Shown here: piece by piece, positions 33,069-44,341 of the stretch
Layout: every line of letters begins with the position of its first letter
Numbering within the stretch: position 1 is the first letter of the stretch
Translations under genes and position numbers: made by a program
Notes under the pieces: model-generated
Database searches by the model: none
What the model was told of the DNA's origin: nothing
Seen by the model: the letters and a program-made list of their open reading frames with translations, nothing else
Source: Burkholderiales bacterium
GTDB taxonomy: Bacteria; Pseudomonadota; Gammaproteobacteria; Burkholderiales; Burkholderiaceae
DNA: 49,474 nucleotides
Assembly (NCBI GenBank): GCA_026225235.1
Contig: JAMFSK010000183.1
Coordinates: 1-49,474 of the forward strand
Reading direction: 5' to 3'

Positions 33069-33671
33069 TCATTTGGAGCTGCCTGGCAGCGTATCGGACG
33101 CGGCGATCATGCCGCGCACCTGGCCAAGCAGGTGCATTTCTCGCGTGACATTGTTGTAGATCATGCCGCTCGCCGTCATGACCGACGGTCCGCGCACAAG
33201 TTTAACCGGCTTTTCAGTTTTCACGATGTCGTCGTTGACCAGCACCTTGAAATGCTCCGAATAGGCCGACATCGCCGGGTCGCCGGCTCCCGGTGCGCGT
33301 AGCACGCGGGCGTTGTCATAGAGATCGACGACCGAACCGTCGCCCTTGATCACGCCGCGCTGGCCGAACGCGGTCACATCGGGCTTGCCCGGCGTAAAAC
33401 CGCGGATCGACGGCAAGGTCGCATCGATATTGTCGTCGTCCTCGTAGTGGATCATCTTGGTGGCGTTGATCCGATACTGGGTTTGTCCGGTGTCGTCGAG
33501 TGTTGTGATCGAAAAGTTGTCGGCGAAATAGTCCGGCGTATGGCTTTTCGGCCGCACGGTCTGCCGCGTGATGTTCGGCAGGCTCAAGTGCAGCAGCCAA
33601 TAGGTGCCCCCCGCGAGCCCGGCCATCGCGAGCACGGGCAGCCACTGAAGAAGATTCATGCGACGTACCAT
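33069..33671 (-). CDS. lptC: LPS export protein LptC
   Basis: Bitopic inner-membrane protein that links LptB2FG to LptA. One N-terminal membrane segment (LLQWLPVLAMAGLAGGTYWLL) is followed by a periplasmic beta-jellyroll (SHTPDYFADNFSITTLDDTG). At 200 residues it matches the family. I chose the ATG at 33671 because GGAG lies seven bases upstream; an ATG at 33677 overlaps the kdsC stop. kdsC and lptA flank it closely, so kdsD-kdsC-lptC-lptA-lptB is one operon. Confidence 0.94.
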   Translation of the reverse strand: MVRRMNLLQWLPVLAMAGLAGGTYWLLHLSLPNITRQTVRPKSHTPDYFADNFSITTLDDTGQTQYRINATKMIHYEDDDNIDATLPSIRGFTPGKPDVTAFGQRGVIKGDGSVVDLYDNARVLRAPGAGDPAMSAYSEHFKVLVNDDIVKTEKPVKLVRGPSVMTASGMIYNNVTREMHLLGQVRGMIAASDTLPGSSK

Positions 33672-33673
33672 CG

Positions 33674-34261
33674 TCATGCTCCGCACGCTTGGTCGAGCAG
33701 CGCCTCGTAATAACCGCGTGCACGCAGGATCAGGTCGCAGACTTCGCGAACCGCACCGTATCCGCCGCGCTCATGCGCGACATAGTGGGCCCGACGCTTG
33801 AGTTCGACATGGGCATTGGCCGGCACGGCCGCGAAGCCGGTCTTGAGCATCACGGCGAGATCGGGCCAGTCGTCGCCCATGTAACCGGTGTCAGCGGCTG
33901 CGATGCCGGTCGTCGCGAGCAATTCACCGAATGCGACGGTCTTGTCGTGCACGCCCTGGAATACATGGTCGATCGCGAGTTCTTTCGCGCGGCTTGCGAC
34001 GATCTGCGAACTGCGCCCGGTGATGATGGCGGTCTGTACGCCTGCATGGCGCAGCATCTTGACGCCATGGCCGTCGAGCGTATCGAAGGCCTTGAGCATC
34101 TCGCCTTGCGGGCCGAAGTACAGCCGTCCGTCGGTGAGCACGCCGTCGACGTCGAAGATCATCAACTGGACGCGCGCCGCGCGTGCGTCTGCGTCAGCTG
34201 CAGGGTGTGCGGCCGTGTTCTCGCTGGCGGGGGAAAAGGATGCCGGATCGCGCTCACTCAT
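33674..34261 (-). CDS. kdsC: 3-deoxy-D-manno-octulosonate 8-phosphate phosphatase
   Basis: HAD-family phosphatase that releases Kdo for LPS core synthesis. The 195 residues contain the nucleophile motif FDVDGVLTDG, IITGRSSQ, and the late MGDDWPDLAVM that binds Mg. The N-terminal 25 residues are an extra hydrophilic segment. The ATG at 34261 shares its A with the kdsD TGA stop; AAGG is seven bases upstream. A GTG one codon earlier is possible. Confidence 0.95.
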   Translation of the reverse strand: MSERDPASFSPASENTAAHPAADADARAARVQLMIFDVDGVLTDGRLYFGPQGEMLKAFDTLDGHGVKMLRHAGVQTAIITGRSSQIVASRAKELAIDHVFQGVHDKTVAFGELLATTGIAAADTGYMGDDWPDLAVMLKTGFAAVPANAHVELKRRAHYVAHERGGYGAVREVCDLILRARGYYEALLDQACGA

Positions 34262-35244
34262 CACATGACCTTGGCTTCGAGCAAGTCGATCGTATTCAGC
34301 GCGCCGATTAGCATACCGGCCTCATCGACGACAAGCATTTGGTTGATCCGGTGGCGTTCCATCATCTCGACCACGGCCACCGCAAGATGATCGGGACCGA
34401 TCGAGCGCGGCCGCGCCGTCATCACGTCGGTGATCGGCAGATTGCGGAAATCGCCGCTGCGCGCCAGCACGCGCCGCAAGTCGCCATCCGTAAAGATTCC
34501 TGCGACATGGAATGCGTCGTCGACGATCGCCGTCATGCCCATGCGTTTATCCGTGATCTCGAGCAAGGCCTCGGCGACCGTCGCGCCCAGACCGACATGC
34601 GGAATCTTGTCGCCGGTGCGCATGACGTCACGCACATAGGTCAGCAGGCGTCGGCCCAGCGTACCGCCGGGATGCGAGCGCGCGAAATCTTCGGAACTGA
34701 AACCGCGCGCATCGAGCACCGCCATGGCGAGCGCGTCGCCGAGCGCGAGCGCGGCGGTGGTGCTTGCGGTGGGCGCCAGGTCGTGCGGGCACGCTTCCTT
34801 GTCGACGCGAGCGTTCAGGTGGATGTTGGCGATCGAGGCGAGGCTCGAATCGGGGCGGCCGGTCATCGCGATCAGGCGTGCGCCCGTGCGTTTGACGAGC
34901 GGCACGATGTTAAGCAGCTCCTCCGTTTCGCCGGAGTTCGACAGCGCGATGAACACGTCGTCTGCGGTCACCATGCCGAGGTCGCCGTGACTCGCTTCAG
35001 CCGGATGGACGAAGAACGCGGGCGTCCCTGTGCTCGCAAACGTCGCGGCAAGTTTTCTTGCGATATGGCCTGATTTGCCGATTCCGGAGACCACCACACG
35101 TCCCTTACATTCGAGCAGGATTTCGATCGCCTCGACGAAGCTGCCGTCCAGACGAGGGATCAGTGAGCGGATCGCGTCCGCCTCGGTCTCAAGCACCTCG
35201 CGAGCCAGTTCCAGTGCCCGGTCGCCATTGATTTTCGCTATCAT
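34261..35244 (-). CDS. kdsD: D-arabinose 5-phosphate isomerase
   Basis: Makes arabinose 5-phosphate, the Kdo precursor, from ribulose 5-phosphate. The 327 residues begin with a SIS sugar-isomerase domain (VVSGIGKSGHIARKLAATFASTGTPAFFVHPAEASHGDLG, in pieces) and end with two CBS domains (YVRDVMRTGDKIPHVGLGAT and ITDVMTARPRSIGPDHLA). The ATG at 35244 gives the usual length. It heads the kdsD-kdsC-lptCAB cluster and is divergent from the CPA2 antiporter, with an 80-bp shared promoter region. Confidence 0.95.
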   Translation of the reverse strand: MIAKINGDRALELAREVLETEADAIRSLIPRLDGSFVEAIEILLECKGRVVVSGIGKSGHIARKLAATFASTGTPAFFVHPAEASHGDLGMVTADDVFIALSNSGETEELLNIVPLVKRTGARLIAMTGRPDSSLASIANIHLNARVDKEACPHDLAPTASTTAALALGDALAMAVLDARGFSSEDFARSHPGGTLGRRLLTYVRDVMRTGDKIPHVGLGATVAEALLEITDKRMGMTAIVDDAFHVAGIFTDGDLRRVLARSGDFRNLPITDVMTARPRSIGPDHLAVAVVEMMERHRINQMLVVDEAGMLIGALNTIDLLEAKVM

Positions 35245-35324
35245 TCGCGGAGTATAACAAAGCCCTTCCGGCCAAGCGGCGCAAGCTGTTACGGCCCATT
35301 GACGCGACTGGAGACGCTGCCCGG

Positions 35325-37313
35325 ATGACCTCACCGCTGGAACTTACCCTTGTGCTTTTGGCTGCCGCGGTGGTGGGGGTCGTTGTATTTCGCAGTTTGA
35401 ACTTGCCGCCGATTCTCGGCTATCTGGTGGTCGGCATTCTGATCGGCCCGCATGCCTTCGGCGTCGCGAGCGATGCGCCGCGGGTCCAGTATCTCGCCGA
35501 GTTCGGCGTCGTCTTCCTGATGTTCTCGATCGGGCTCGAGTTTTCGTTCGCGAAGTTGCGCGCCATGCGCCGAATCGTGTTCGGACTGGGGCTCTCGCAG
35601 GTCGTGCTGTCGATTCTGCTCGCGATGGGCGCGGGCCTCATCTTCAATTTGTTCCTGCCGTTCGGATGGGAGGCGAGTCTGGCCCTCGGCGGTGCGATGG
35701 CGATGTCCTCTACGGCCATCGTCACTAAATTGCTCGCGGAGCGGCTCGAGCTTGACTCGGAGCATGGCCGCAACATCATGGGTGTGCTGCTGTTCCAGGA
35801 TCTTGCCGTCGTGCCGCTGTTGATCCTGCTCCAGGCGCTCGGCAACGATTCGACCCAGCTCGCCCAATCGCTGATGCTCGCCGCGGTCAAGATCGTGGGT
35901 GCGCTCGCGCTGTTGCTCTGGGTCGGCCAGCGCGTGATGACACCGTGGTTCAACCTCGTGGTGCGGCGTCGTTCGCAAGAACTGTTCATGCTGAACTTGC
36001 TGCTCGTGACGCTCGGCATTGCCTTCGTGACCGAAGCGCTCGGCCTGTCGATGGCGCTCGGCGCGTTTATCGCGGGGATCCTGATTGCCGAGACGCCTTA
36101 CCGGCATCAGGTTGAGGAAGACATCAAACCGTTTCGCGACGTCTTGCTCGGCTTGTTCTTCATTACGACCGGGATGTTGCTGAACCCCTCGATTCTGGTC
36201 GCGCATCCGCTGATCGTCCTGGTGTTCTTCATCGTGCCGACCCTGACCAAGGTCTTGCTGATCACGGGACTGGCCCGGCTGTTCGGTTCATCGCCCGGCG
36301 TCGCGATGCGCACCGGTATCGGCCTCGCGCAGGCGGGTGAATTCGGCTTCGTGATGCTCAACGTGATTTCGGGCAACAAGCTCGTGCCGCCCGAACTGCT
36401 CAACGAAGTGCTGGCAGCGATGCTGCTCTCGATGCTCGCGGCGCCCTTCATGATCCAGAACGCGGACCGCATCGTGATGCGCCTGTCGTCGACGGAATGG
36501 CTCAGGCAATCGCTGCAGATGACGCGTATCGCGACGCAGACGATCAAGACCAGCGGACACGTGATCATTTGTGGCTATGGCCGTAGCGGGCAGAATCTCG
36601 CACGCATGCTCGAACAGGAAGGCCTGGCCTATGTCGCGCTGGATTTGGACCCCGACCGGGTCAGTGCGGCGGCATCGGCCGGCGAGTCGGTGGTGTACGG
36701 CGATGCCGCGCGGCGCGAGTCGCTGTTGGCAGCGGGGCTGCATCGTGCCGCGGCGATTGCGATCACCTATGCGGAGACGCCCTCGGCGCTCAAGGTCCTC
36801 CATCACGTGCATGAGCTCGAACCCGCGTTGCCGGTAATCGTGCGCACCGTCGATGATGCCGATATGGACCGGCTGATCGCCGCCGGCGCGACCGAGGTGA
36901 TCCCCGAGATCGTCGAGGGCAGCCTGATGCTGGCCTCGCATACACTCGTGCTGGTCGGTGTGCCGATGCGGCGCGTGGTGCGGCGCGTCGAGGAAATGCG
37001 CGATGCACGCTACAGCCTGCTGCGCGGCTACTTCCGGGGTGCTGACGACGACGAGGAAGGCTACGATCACGAAGGCGTGCGTCTTCAGTCGATTTCCCTG
37101 CCGGGCAATGCGGACGCGGTCGGCCGCACGCTTGGCGAACTCGCGCTTGAATCGCTCGGCGTCGGCGTGACCGCGATCCGCCGGCACGGCATCCGGGGCG
37201 TCGAGCCCGATTCGACGACCCGCCTGCGGGCGGACGATATCCTTGTGCTGCGCGGGCTGCCTGATGCGCTATCGCAAGCCGAACAACGTTTATCGGTGCA
37301 CCGGCGCGTCTAG
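35325..37313 (+). CDS. CPA2-family cation:proton antiporter with TrkA-N and TrkA-C domains (KefB/YbaL-like)
   Basis: A 662-residue inner-membrane potassium or monovalent cation:proton antiporter. About twelve membrane segments cover residues 5-385 (motifs NLPPILGYLVVGILIGPHAF, VFLMFSIGLEFSF, LALGGAMAMSSTAIV). A cytoplasmic TrkA-N nucleotide-binding domain starts at GHVIICGYGRSGQNLARML (near 410), and a TrkA-C domain fills the last 90 residues. Family knowledge points to gated potassium efflux. It may respond to NAD(H) or glutathione adducts, but ligand and ion cannot be told from sequence. It is divergent from kdsD and leads the antiporter-apt-Nudix run. Confidence 0.9.
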   Translation: MTSPLELTLVLLAAAVVGVVVFRSLNLPPILGYLVVGILIGPHAFGVASDAPRVQYLAEFGVVFLMFSIGLEFSFAKLRAMRRIVFGLGLSQVVLSILLAMGAGLIFNLFLPFGWEASLALGGAMAMSSTAIVTKLLAERLELDSEHGRNIMGVLLFQDLAVVPLLILLQALGNDSTQLAQSLMLAAVKIVGALALLLWVGQRVMTPWFNLVVRRRSQELFMLNLLLVTLGIAFVTEALGLSMALGAFIAGILIAETPYRHQVEEDIKPFRDVLLGLFFITTGMLLNPSILVAHPLIVLVFFIVPTLTKVLLITGLARLFGSSPGVAMRTGIGLAQAGEFGFVMLNVISGNKLVPPELLNEVLAAMLLSMLAAPFMIQNADRIVMRLSSTEWLRQSLQMTRIATQTIKTSGHVIICGYGRSGQNLARMLEQEGLAYVALDLDPDRVSAAASAGESVVYGDAARRESLLAAGLHRAAAIAITYAETPSALKVLHHVHELEPALPVIVRTVDDADMDRLIAAGATEVIPEIVEGSLMLASHTLVLVGVPMRRVVRRVEEMRDARYSLLRGYFRGADDDEEGYDHEGVRLQSISLPGNADAVGRTLGELALESLGVGVTAIRRHGIRGVEPDSTTRLRADDILVLRGLPDALSQAEQRLSVHRRV

Positions 37314-37350
37314 CCGCACACTGTCTGATCCTTATATTTACGGAGTCACC

Positions 37351-38052
37351 ATGTCGGAATCGCCGACTCACGGCGGGCCTGCGAACGGCCCTGCAACTTT
37401 ACCGGCCGCGCGTGCGGCAGCGCCAGGGGCGTCGCTTGCGCCAGCTATACCGGGCGTGCCGGGCCTGTCCGCGGCAGTGCCCACCGCGGCGGCTGGCTCC
37501 GAGCCGCCGCGCGCCGAGGCACGGGAGTATGTGCGCAGCCTCGTTCGCACCGTGCCCGACTGGCCCGAGCCGGGCGTGCAGTTTCGCGACATCACGCCGG
37601 TCCTCAAAAGCGCGAAAGGCTTGCGCACGCTCGTCGATATCTTTGTCGACCGCTATTTCGACGCGAAGCTCGACTACATCGCGGGTCTCGATGCACGGGG
37701 TTTTCTGATCGGCCCGATCGTTGCCTATGAACTCAATGTGGGTTTCCTGCCGATCCGCAAGGCAGGCAAGCTGCCGTGGAAGACTTTGCATGAATCGTAT
37801 GACCTCGAATACGGCAGTGCGACCGTGGAGATCCATGCGGATGCGTGTGACGCGGGAGACCGCATCGTGCTGATCGACGACCTGATTGCGACGGGGGGCA
37901 CGATGCTCGCGGGCAAGACCCTGCTCGAACGGCTCGGCGCAAAGGTGGTCGAGGCCGCTGCGCTGATCGACCTGCCGGATCTGGGGGGCGCTGCGCGGCT
38001 GCGTGCCGCTGGCTTGCCGGTGTTTGCGGTCTGCGAGTTTGCGGGGACTTGA
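37351..38052 (+). CDS. apt: Adenine phosphoribosyltransferase with N-terminal extension
   Basis: Salvages adenine to AMP with PRPP. The core starts at REYVRSLVRTVPDWPEPGVQF (near residue 59). The PRPP-binding motif is VLIDDLIATGGTM, and AGLDARGFLIGP is the adenine-side loop. The first 58 residues are Pro/Ala/Gly-rich and low-complexity, so the protein is 233 residues against about 180 in E. coli. The ATG at 37351 has CGGAG six bases upstream, and no better internal start near the core is seen. The stop overlaps the next gene by one base. Confidence 0.94.
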   Translation: MSESPTHGGPANGPATLPAARAAAPGASLAPAIPGVPGLSAAVPTAAAGSEPPRAEAREYVRSLVRTVPDWPEPGVQFRDITPVLKSAKGLRTLVDIFVDRYFDAKLDYIAGLDARGFLIGPIVAYELNVGFLPIRKAGKLPWKTLHESYDLEYGSATVEIHADACDAGDRIVLIDDLIATGGTMLAGKTLLERLGAKVVEAAALIDLPDLGGAARLRAAGLPVFAVCEFAGT

Positions 38053-38960
38053 TGGGTTTTCCGTGTCTGGGCGCCGCGCGCCGTTTTGAACCGGGCCGGC
38101 ATTTGCCGTTTGTGATCGACAATCGTCAGGTCGGCTGGGTTCGCCGTGACGATCTGCATTGGCTGGCCGGCTTCGAGCATGTGATCGGCGTCGACGCAGA
38201 CCGCGTCGAATTGTCCCCTTCGCTCGATACCGTTGCCGCACGGAGCGACGCACTGCGCGACGTGATCGGTGCGTTGGCGGCGAACGGCCGTATCACGGGC
38301 TGGCGCGACGAAACGTACGGGGTGCGCAATCGGTTCGACGATCCACCGCTGGCGTTTATCGAGCGCGCCGCCTCACGTTTCTTTGGTACGCAGACCTTCG
38401 CGGCCCACTTGAACGGCATCGTCCAGGCGCCGGATGCCGACGAGCCGAAGATGTGGATCGCGCGCCGCAGCCTCAGCAAGGCTGCCGACCCTGGCATGCT
38501 CGACAACCTCGTCGGCGGCGGCATCGGCTGGGGCTACAGTGTGGAGGAGACGCTGTACAAGGAATGTTGGGAAGAGTCCGGCATTCCCGAGCCCCTCGCG
38601 AGACAGGCGGTGCACGGCGGCACGCTCTACGTGCTGCAGGAGATCGAGGAAGGGACGCAGGCCGAACAGTTGTTCATTTTCGATCTCGACGTTGGCGTGG
38701 ACTTCGAGCCGCGCAACCAGGACGGTGAAGTTGCCGATCACCGGCTTGCCGCGATCGACGAGGTCCTCGGCTGGATCGGAGAAGGGCTGATGACGGTGGA
38801 TGCGAGCCTCGCCGCGCTTGACTGGATGAGTCGGGAGGGTGCGCGAAGAACCCACGGCGCCACGGCTGGGCAATCTCGTGTCGGCGAACCGCCGGCCGGT
38901 GCGTGGCTCGATGTGGCTACGCGTGAAGCGCTGCAGGCGTTGACGCAACCGACCTCATAA
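38052..38960 (+). CDS. Nudix hydrolase with DUF4743-type N-terminal domain
   Basis: A 302-residue two-domain protein. The first 130 residues form a domain seen in the DUF4743/thiamine-pyrophosphokinase-like Nudix group. The second holds the Nudix box GGGIGWGYSVEETLYKECWE then ESGIP, which keeps the metal-binding Glu residues, with Lys in place of the usual Arg. The substrate is not known; eukaryotic relatives act on oxidised thiamine diphosphates, by memory. The ATG shares its A with the apt stop codon, giving a TGATG junction and coupled translation. Confidence 0.87.
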   Translation: MGFPCLGAARRFEPGRHLPFVIDNRQVGWVRRDDLHWLAGFEHVIGVDADRVELSPSLDTVAARSDALRDVIGALAANGRITGWRDETYGVRNRFDDPPLAFIERAASRFFGTQTFAAHLNGIVQAPDADEPKMWIARRSLSKAADPGMLDNLVGGGIGWGYSVEETLYKECWEESGIPEPLARQAVHGGTLYVLQEIEEGTQAEQLFIFDLDVGVDFEPRNQDGEVADHRLAAIDEVLGWIGEGLMTVDASLAALDWMSREGARRTHGATAGQSRVGEPPAGAWLDVATREALQALTQPTS

Positions 38961-39014
38961 ACCCACACTGCTGCCCTCCCGCAGCCCTAACCGCGTACGC
39001 AAGGAATTCACCGC

Positions 39015-39887
39015 ATGACGACCGAGCACAGCTTTATCCTCACCCTCTCGTGCGCCGACCGGCCCGGTATCGTTCATGCGGTATCGGGATTTCTGTTCGA
39101 GCGTGGCGCGAACATTCTCGATTCAGCGCAATTCGGCGACCGGTACACCAGTGAATTCTTTATGCGGGTTCACTTCCAGGAAATCGGCGGCGATCCCGGC
39201 GAGGAAAGGCTGCGGGGAGATTTCAGCGCACTCGCCGATACGTTCGCGATGCGCTGGGAGCTGCACGACGCGCGCGTCAAACCGCGTGTGCTGATCATGG
39301 TCTCGAAAATCGGTCATTGCCTGAACGACTTGTTGTTTCGATACCAGACCGGTCAGTTGCCGATCGAGATTGCGGCGATCGTCTCGAACCATAAGGATTT
39401 CTACCAGCTCGCGGCGAGCTACAACGTGCCGTTTCATCATTTGCCGCTTGCCGCCGGGGCGCCAGACAGCGCCAAGGCGGCCCAGGAAGCGCGCATCATC
39501 GAGATTCTCGACCACGAGCAGATCGACCTTGTGGTGCTCGCGCGCTATATGCAGATCCTGTCGCCCGCACTATGCCGCCGGCTGGAGGGTCGCGCGATCA
39601 ATATCCATCATTCTTTTCTGCCAAGCTTCAAGGGCGCGAAGCCCTACTACCAGGCGTTCGACCGCGGGGTAAAGCTGATCGGAGCGACGGCGCATTATGT
39701 GACGGGCGATCTCGACGAAGGGCCGATCATCGAGCAGGAAGTCGAGCGCGTCGACCACGGCATGGATCCCGATCAATTGACCGCGATCGGTCGCGATGTC
39801 GAGTGCGTGACGCTCGCGCGCGCCGTCAAATGGCATGTGGAGCACCGCGTCGTGCTCAACGGGCACAAGACGGTGGTCTTCAGGTAA
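39015..39887 (+). CDS. purU: Formyltetrahydrofolate deformylase
   Basis: Hydrolyses 10-formyl-THF to formate and THF, which balances one-carbon units. The 290 residues have an N-terminal ACT domain (FILTLSCADRPGIVHAVSGF) and a formyltransferase-like domain with LVVLARYMQILSPALCRR, the catalytic Asn/His region RAINIHHSFLPSF and the Asp region HYVTGDLDEGPIIEQE. Length equals the family. It is separated by a repeat-bearing gap from the convergent AI-2E family gene. Confidence 0.97.
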   Translation: MTTEHSFILTLSCADRPGIVHAVSGFLFERGANILDSAQFGDRYTSEFFMRVHFQEIGGDPGEERLRGDFSALADTFAMRWELHDARVKPRVLIMVSKIGHCLNDLLFRYQTGQLPIEIAAIVSNHKDFYQLAASYNVPFHHLPLAAGAPDSAKAAQEARIIEILDHEQIDLVVLARYMQILSPALCRRLEGRAINIHHSFLPSFKGAKPYYQAFDRGVKLIGATAHYVTGDLDEGPIIEQEVERVDHGMDPDQLTAIGRDVECVTLARAVKWHVEHRVVLNGHKTVVFR

Positions 39888-39907
39888 GACGGCCGGTGGT
39901 GACTACA

Positions 39908-40003
39908 CCCACCGGCAGCGACGCCCGCCGGTATCGATACCCGCCGGTAGTGACGCCCGACGTTAGCTACTTCTTTCGATAGCGACACCCGCCGGCACTA
40001 CAC
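39908..40003. repeat. Degenerate 16-bp tandem repeat
   Basis: Six consecutive 16-bp units can be set out with no gaps: starts at 39908, 39924, 39940, 39956, 39972 and 39988. The best unit is CCCGCCGGTAGTGACG. Units two, three and six match it most closely; unit five is poor. A further partial unit lies before 39908. Unit two to three includes the palindrome GGTATCGATACC. The array fills the purU/AI-2E gap and enters the last codons of the AI-2E family gene. Confidence 0.8.
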
Positions 40004-41146
40004 CAGCCGCGCGACGATCAGTTCCCGCTTGATATACGCATAGAAGATCGGCGCGGCGACGACGCCCGGGAGCCCGAAAGTCGCCTCCATCACGAGCATG
40101 GCCAGCAGCAGTTCCCACGCGCGGGCCTCTATCTCGCCGCCGATGATGCGCGCGTTCAGGAAATATTCGAGCTTGTGGATCAGCACCAGAAACACCAGCG
40201 AGGCGATCGCGACGGGCAGGCCGACCGAGAGCGAAATCACCAGAATCGCGGTATTCGAGATCAGGTTGCCGATCACCGGCAGCAGGCCCACCACAAAAGC
40301 CAGCAGCACCAGAGTTTTGGAGAGAGGCAGGCTTGAGTGGAATAGCGGCAGCGCGATCAGCAGATACATCCCGGTGAACACCGCATTGATAAACGAAATC
40401 TTCACCTGGGCGAACACGATGCGCCGAAAAGCATCCGAAAACCGCGTCGCACGGGTCACGAGCGCGACAGTCAAGGGCAGCTTGTGGGAGCGTTCCGACG
40501 CGACGCTGAGCGCGACCATCGCGCCCAGGATCATGCCGATCACGATATGCGTGAAAGTCCGCGCCACGCTGATCCCGCCTTGCTGGAGATCAACCATATG
40601 GGTGCGCGCGAGGGCAAACGCCTTGTCGCGCATGTCGGCATTGTCGGCCGGCATATAGACCTGGGCCCATTCCGGCAGCCGCTGGCGGGCGTCGTCGAGA
40701 ATGCCCGTGAGCTGCTGGATCAGCAACTGCGCATGCGGCACGATATGTTCGACGTGTTCGATCGTGCCGAGAATCGCCGCCGTCAGCAGTCCGATGATGG
40801 TCGCCGAGAGCAGCACGATCGAGAACCAGAGGGCGCGCTTGCTCGACAGCTTTTTGGAGAGTCGGGGCGTGATGAGTTGAATGAGCTGGTAGACGAGCAG
40901 ACCCGACAGAATGCCGGAGAGCAGGTGCAGCCGCATGACGGCGAGCAGGGAAATGGCGGCAAGGACAAAACTCGTGATCTCGATCACCGTGTAGTGCACG
41001 GGATCCTGGCTGATCGCGCGGAGCTGGCGCGCATTCATGCGTCGTTCGGCAGACGGGTCGGGCCGGACACAGTCATCGGCGACGACGTCCCGTGCCGGGG
41101 GCCGGTCCAGCCTGTCTTTGCGCGGGTTCTGCGCCTGACGTGACAT
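39998..41146 (-). CDS. AI-2E family transporter (PerM/YdiK-like permease)
   Basis: A 382-residue inner-membrane protein with a hydrophilic, charged N-terminal tail of about 60 residues. Seven or eight membrane segments follow (HYTVIEITSFVLAAISLLAV, ALWFSIVLLSATIIGLLTAAILG, and the late LVLLAFVVGLLPVIGNLISNTAI, in pieces). The family also includes sodium/proton antiporters, so autoinducer transport must not be assumed. GGAG precedes the ATG at 41146 by eight bases. It is a single gene between purU and uvrA, on the uvrA strand. Confidence 0.87.
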   Translation of the reverse strand: MSRQAQNPRKDRLDRPPARDVVADDCVRPDPSAERRMNARQLRAISQDPVHYTVIEITSFVLAAISLLAVMRLHLLSGILSGLLVYQLIQLITPRLSKKLSSKRALWFSIVLLSATIIGLLTAAILGTIEHVEHIVPHAQLLIQQLTGILDDARQRLPEWAQVYMPADNADMRDKAFALARTHMVDLQQGGISVARTFTHIVIGMILGAMVALSVASERSHKLPLTVALVTRATRFSDAFRRIVFAQVKISFINAVFTGMYLLIALPLFHSSLPLSKTLVLLAFVVGLLPVIGNLISNTAILVISLSVGLPVAIASLVFLVLIHKLEYFLNARIIGGEIEARAWELLLAMLVMEATFGLPGVVAAPIFYAYIKRELIVARLV

Positions 41147-41318
41147 CGTGTAGTCTCCGTGGTCGCCCTGTTTGGGCGTCCTGTTTTCAATCGAATTGCC
41201 TTCCCACACCTTCGACCTGCGCCGAACCACGCCGCACTGCGGCGCCGGATCGCAGGGCGTCCCCATCGCCCTTTACTCCCTGCTTGTCATCCCGGTAGCA
41301 AACCCCGCGCCGCCGGTT

Positions 41319-44243
<2,925 letters not shown>

Positions 44244-44341
44244 GAACCTGCCGAAAGTAGGGGGGGCCAAACCTGCTACTATAACCACTTTTGCGGCGGG
44301 CCGATCGGCTCGCCCAGACCGCCTCGCCTCTTGCCATTCCC

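Noticed and set aside
39908..40003. CRISPR-like array.
   Set aside because: Units are contiguous 16-mers without spacers and are degenerate, so this is a minisatellite.
39998..41146. Autoinducer-2 export role for the AI-2E family protein.
   Set aside because: The family name is broad and no quorum-sensing gene is nearby, so only the family is reported.
44244..44341. LexA (SOS) box between uvrA and the MFS gene.
   Set aside because: No CTGT-N8-ACAG dyad was found by eye in this gap.
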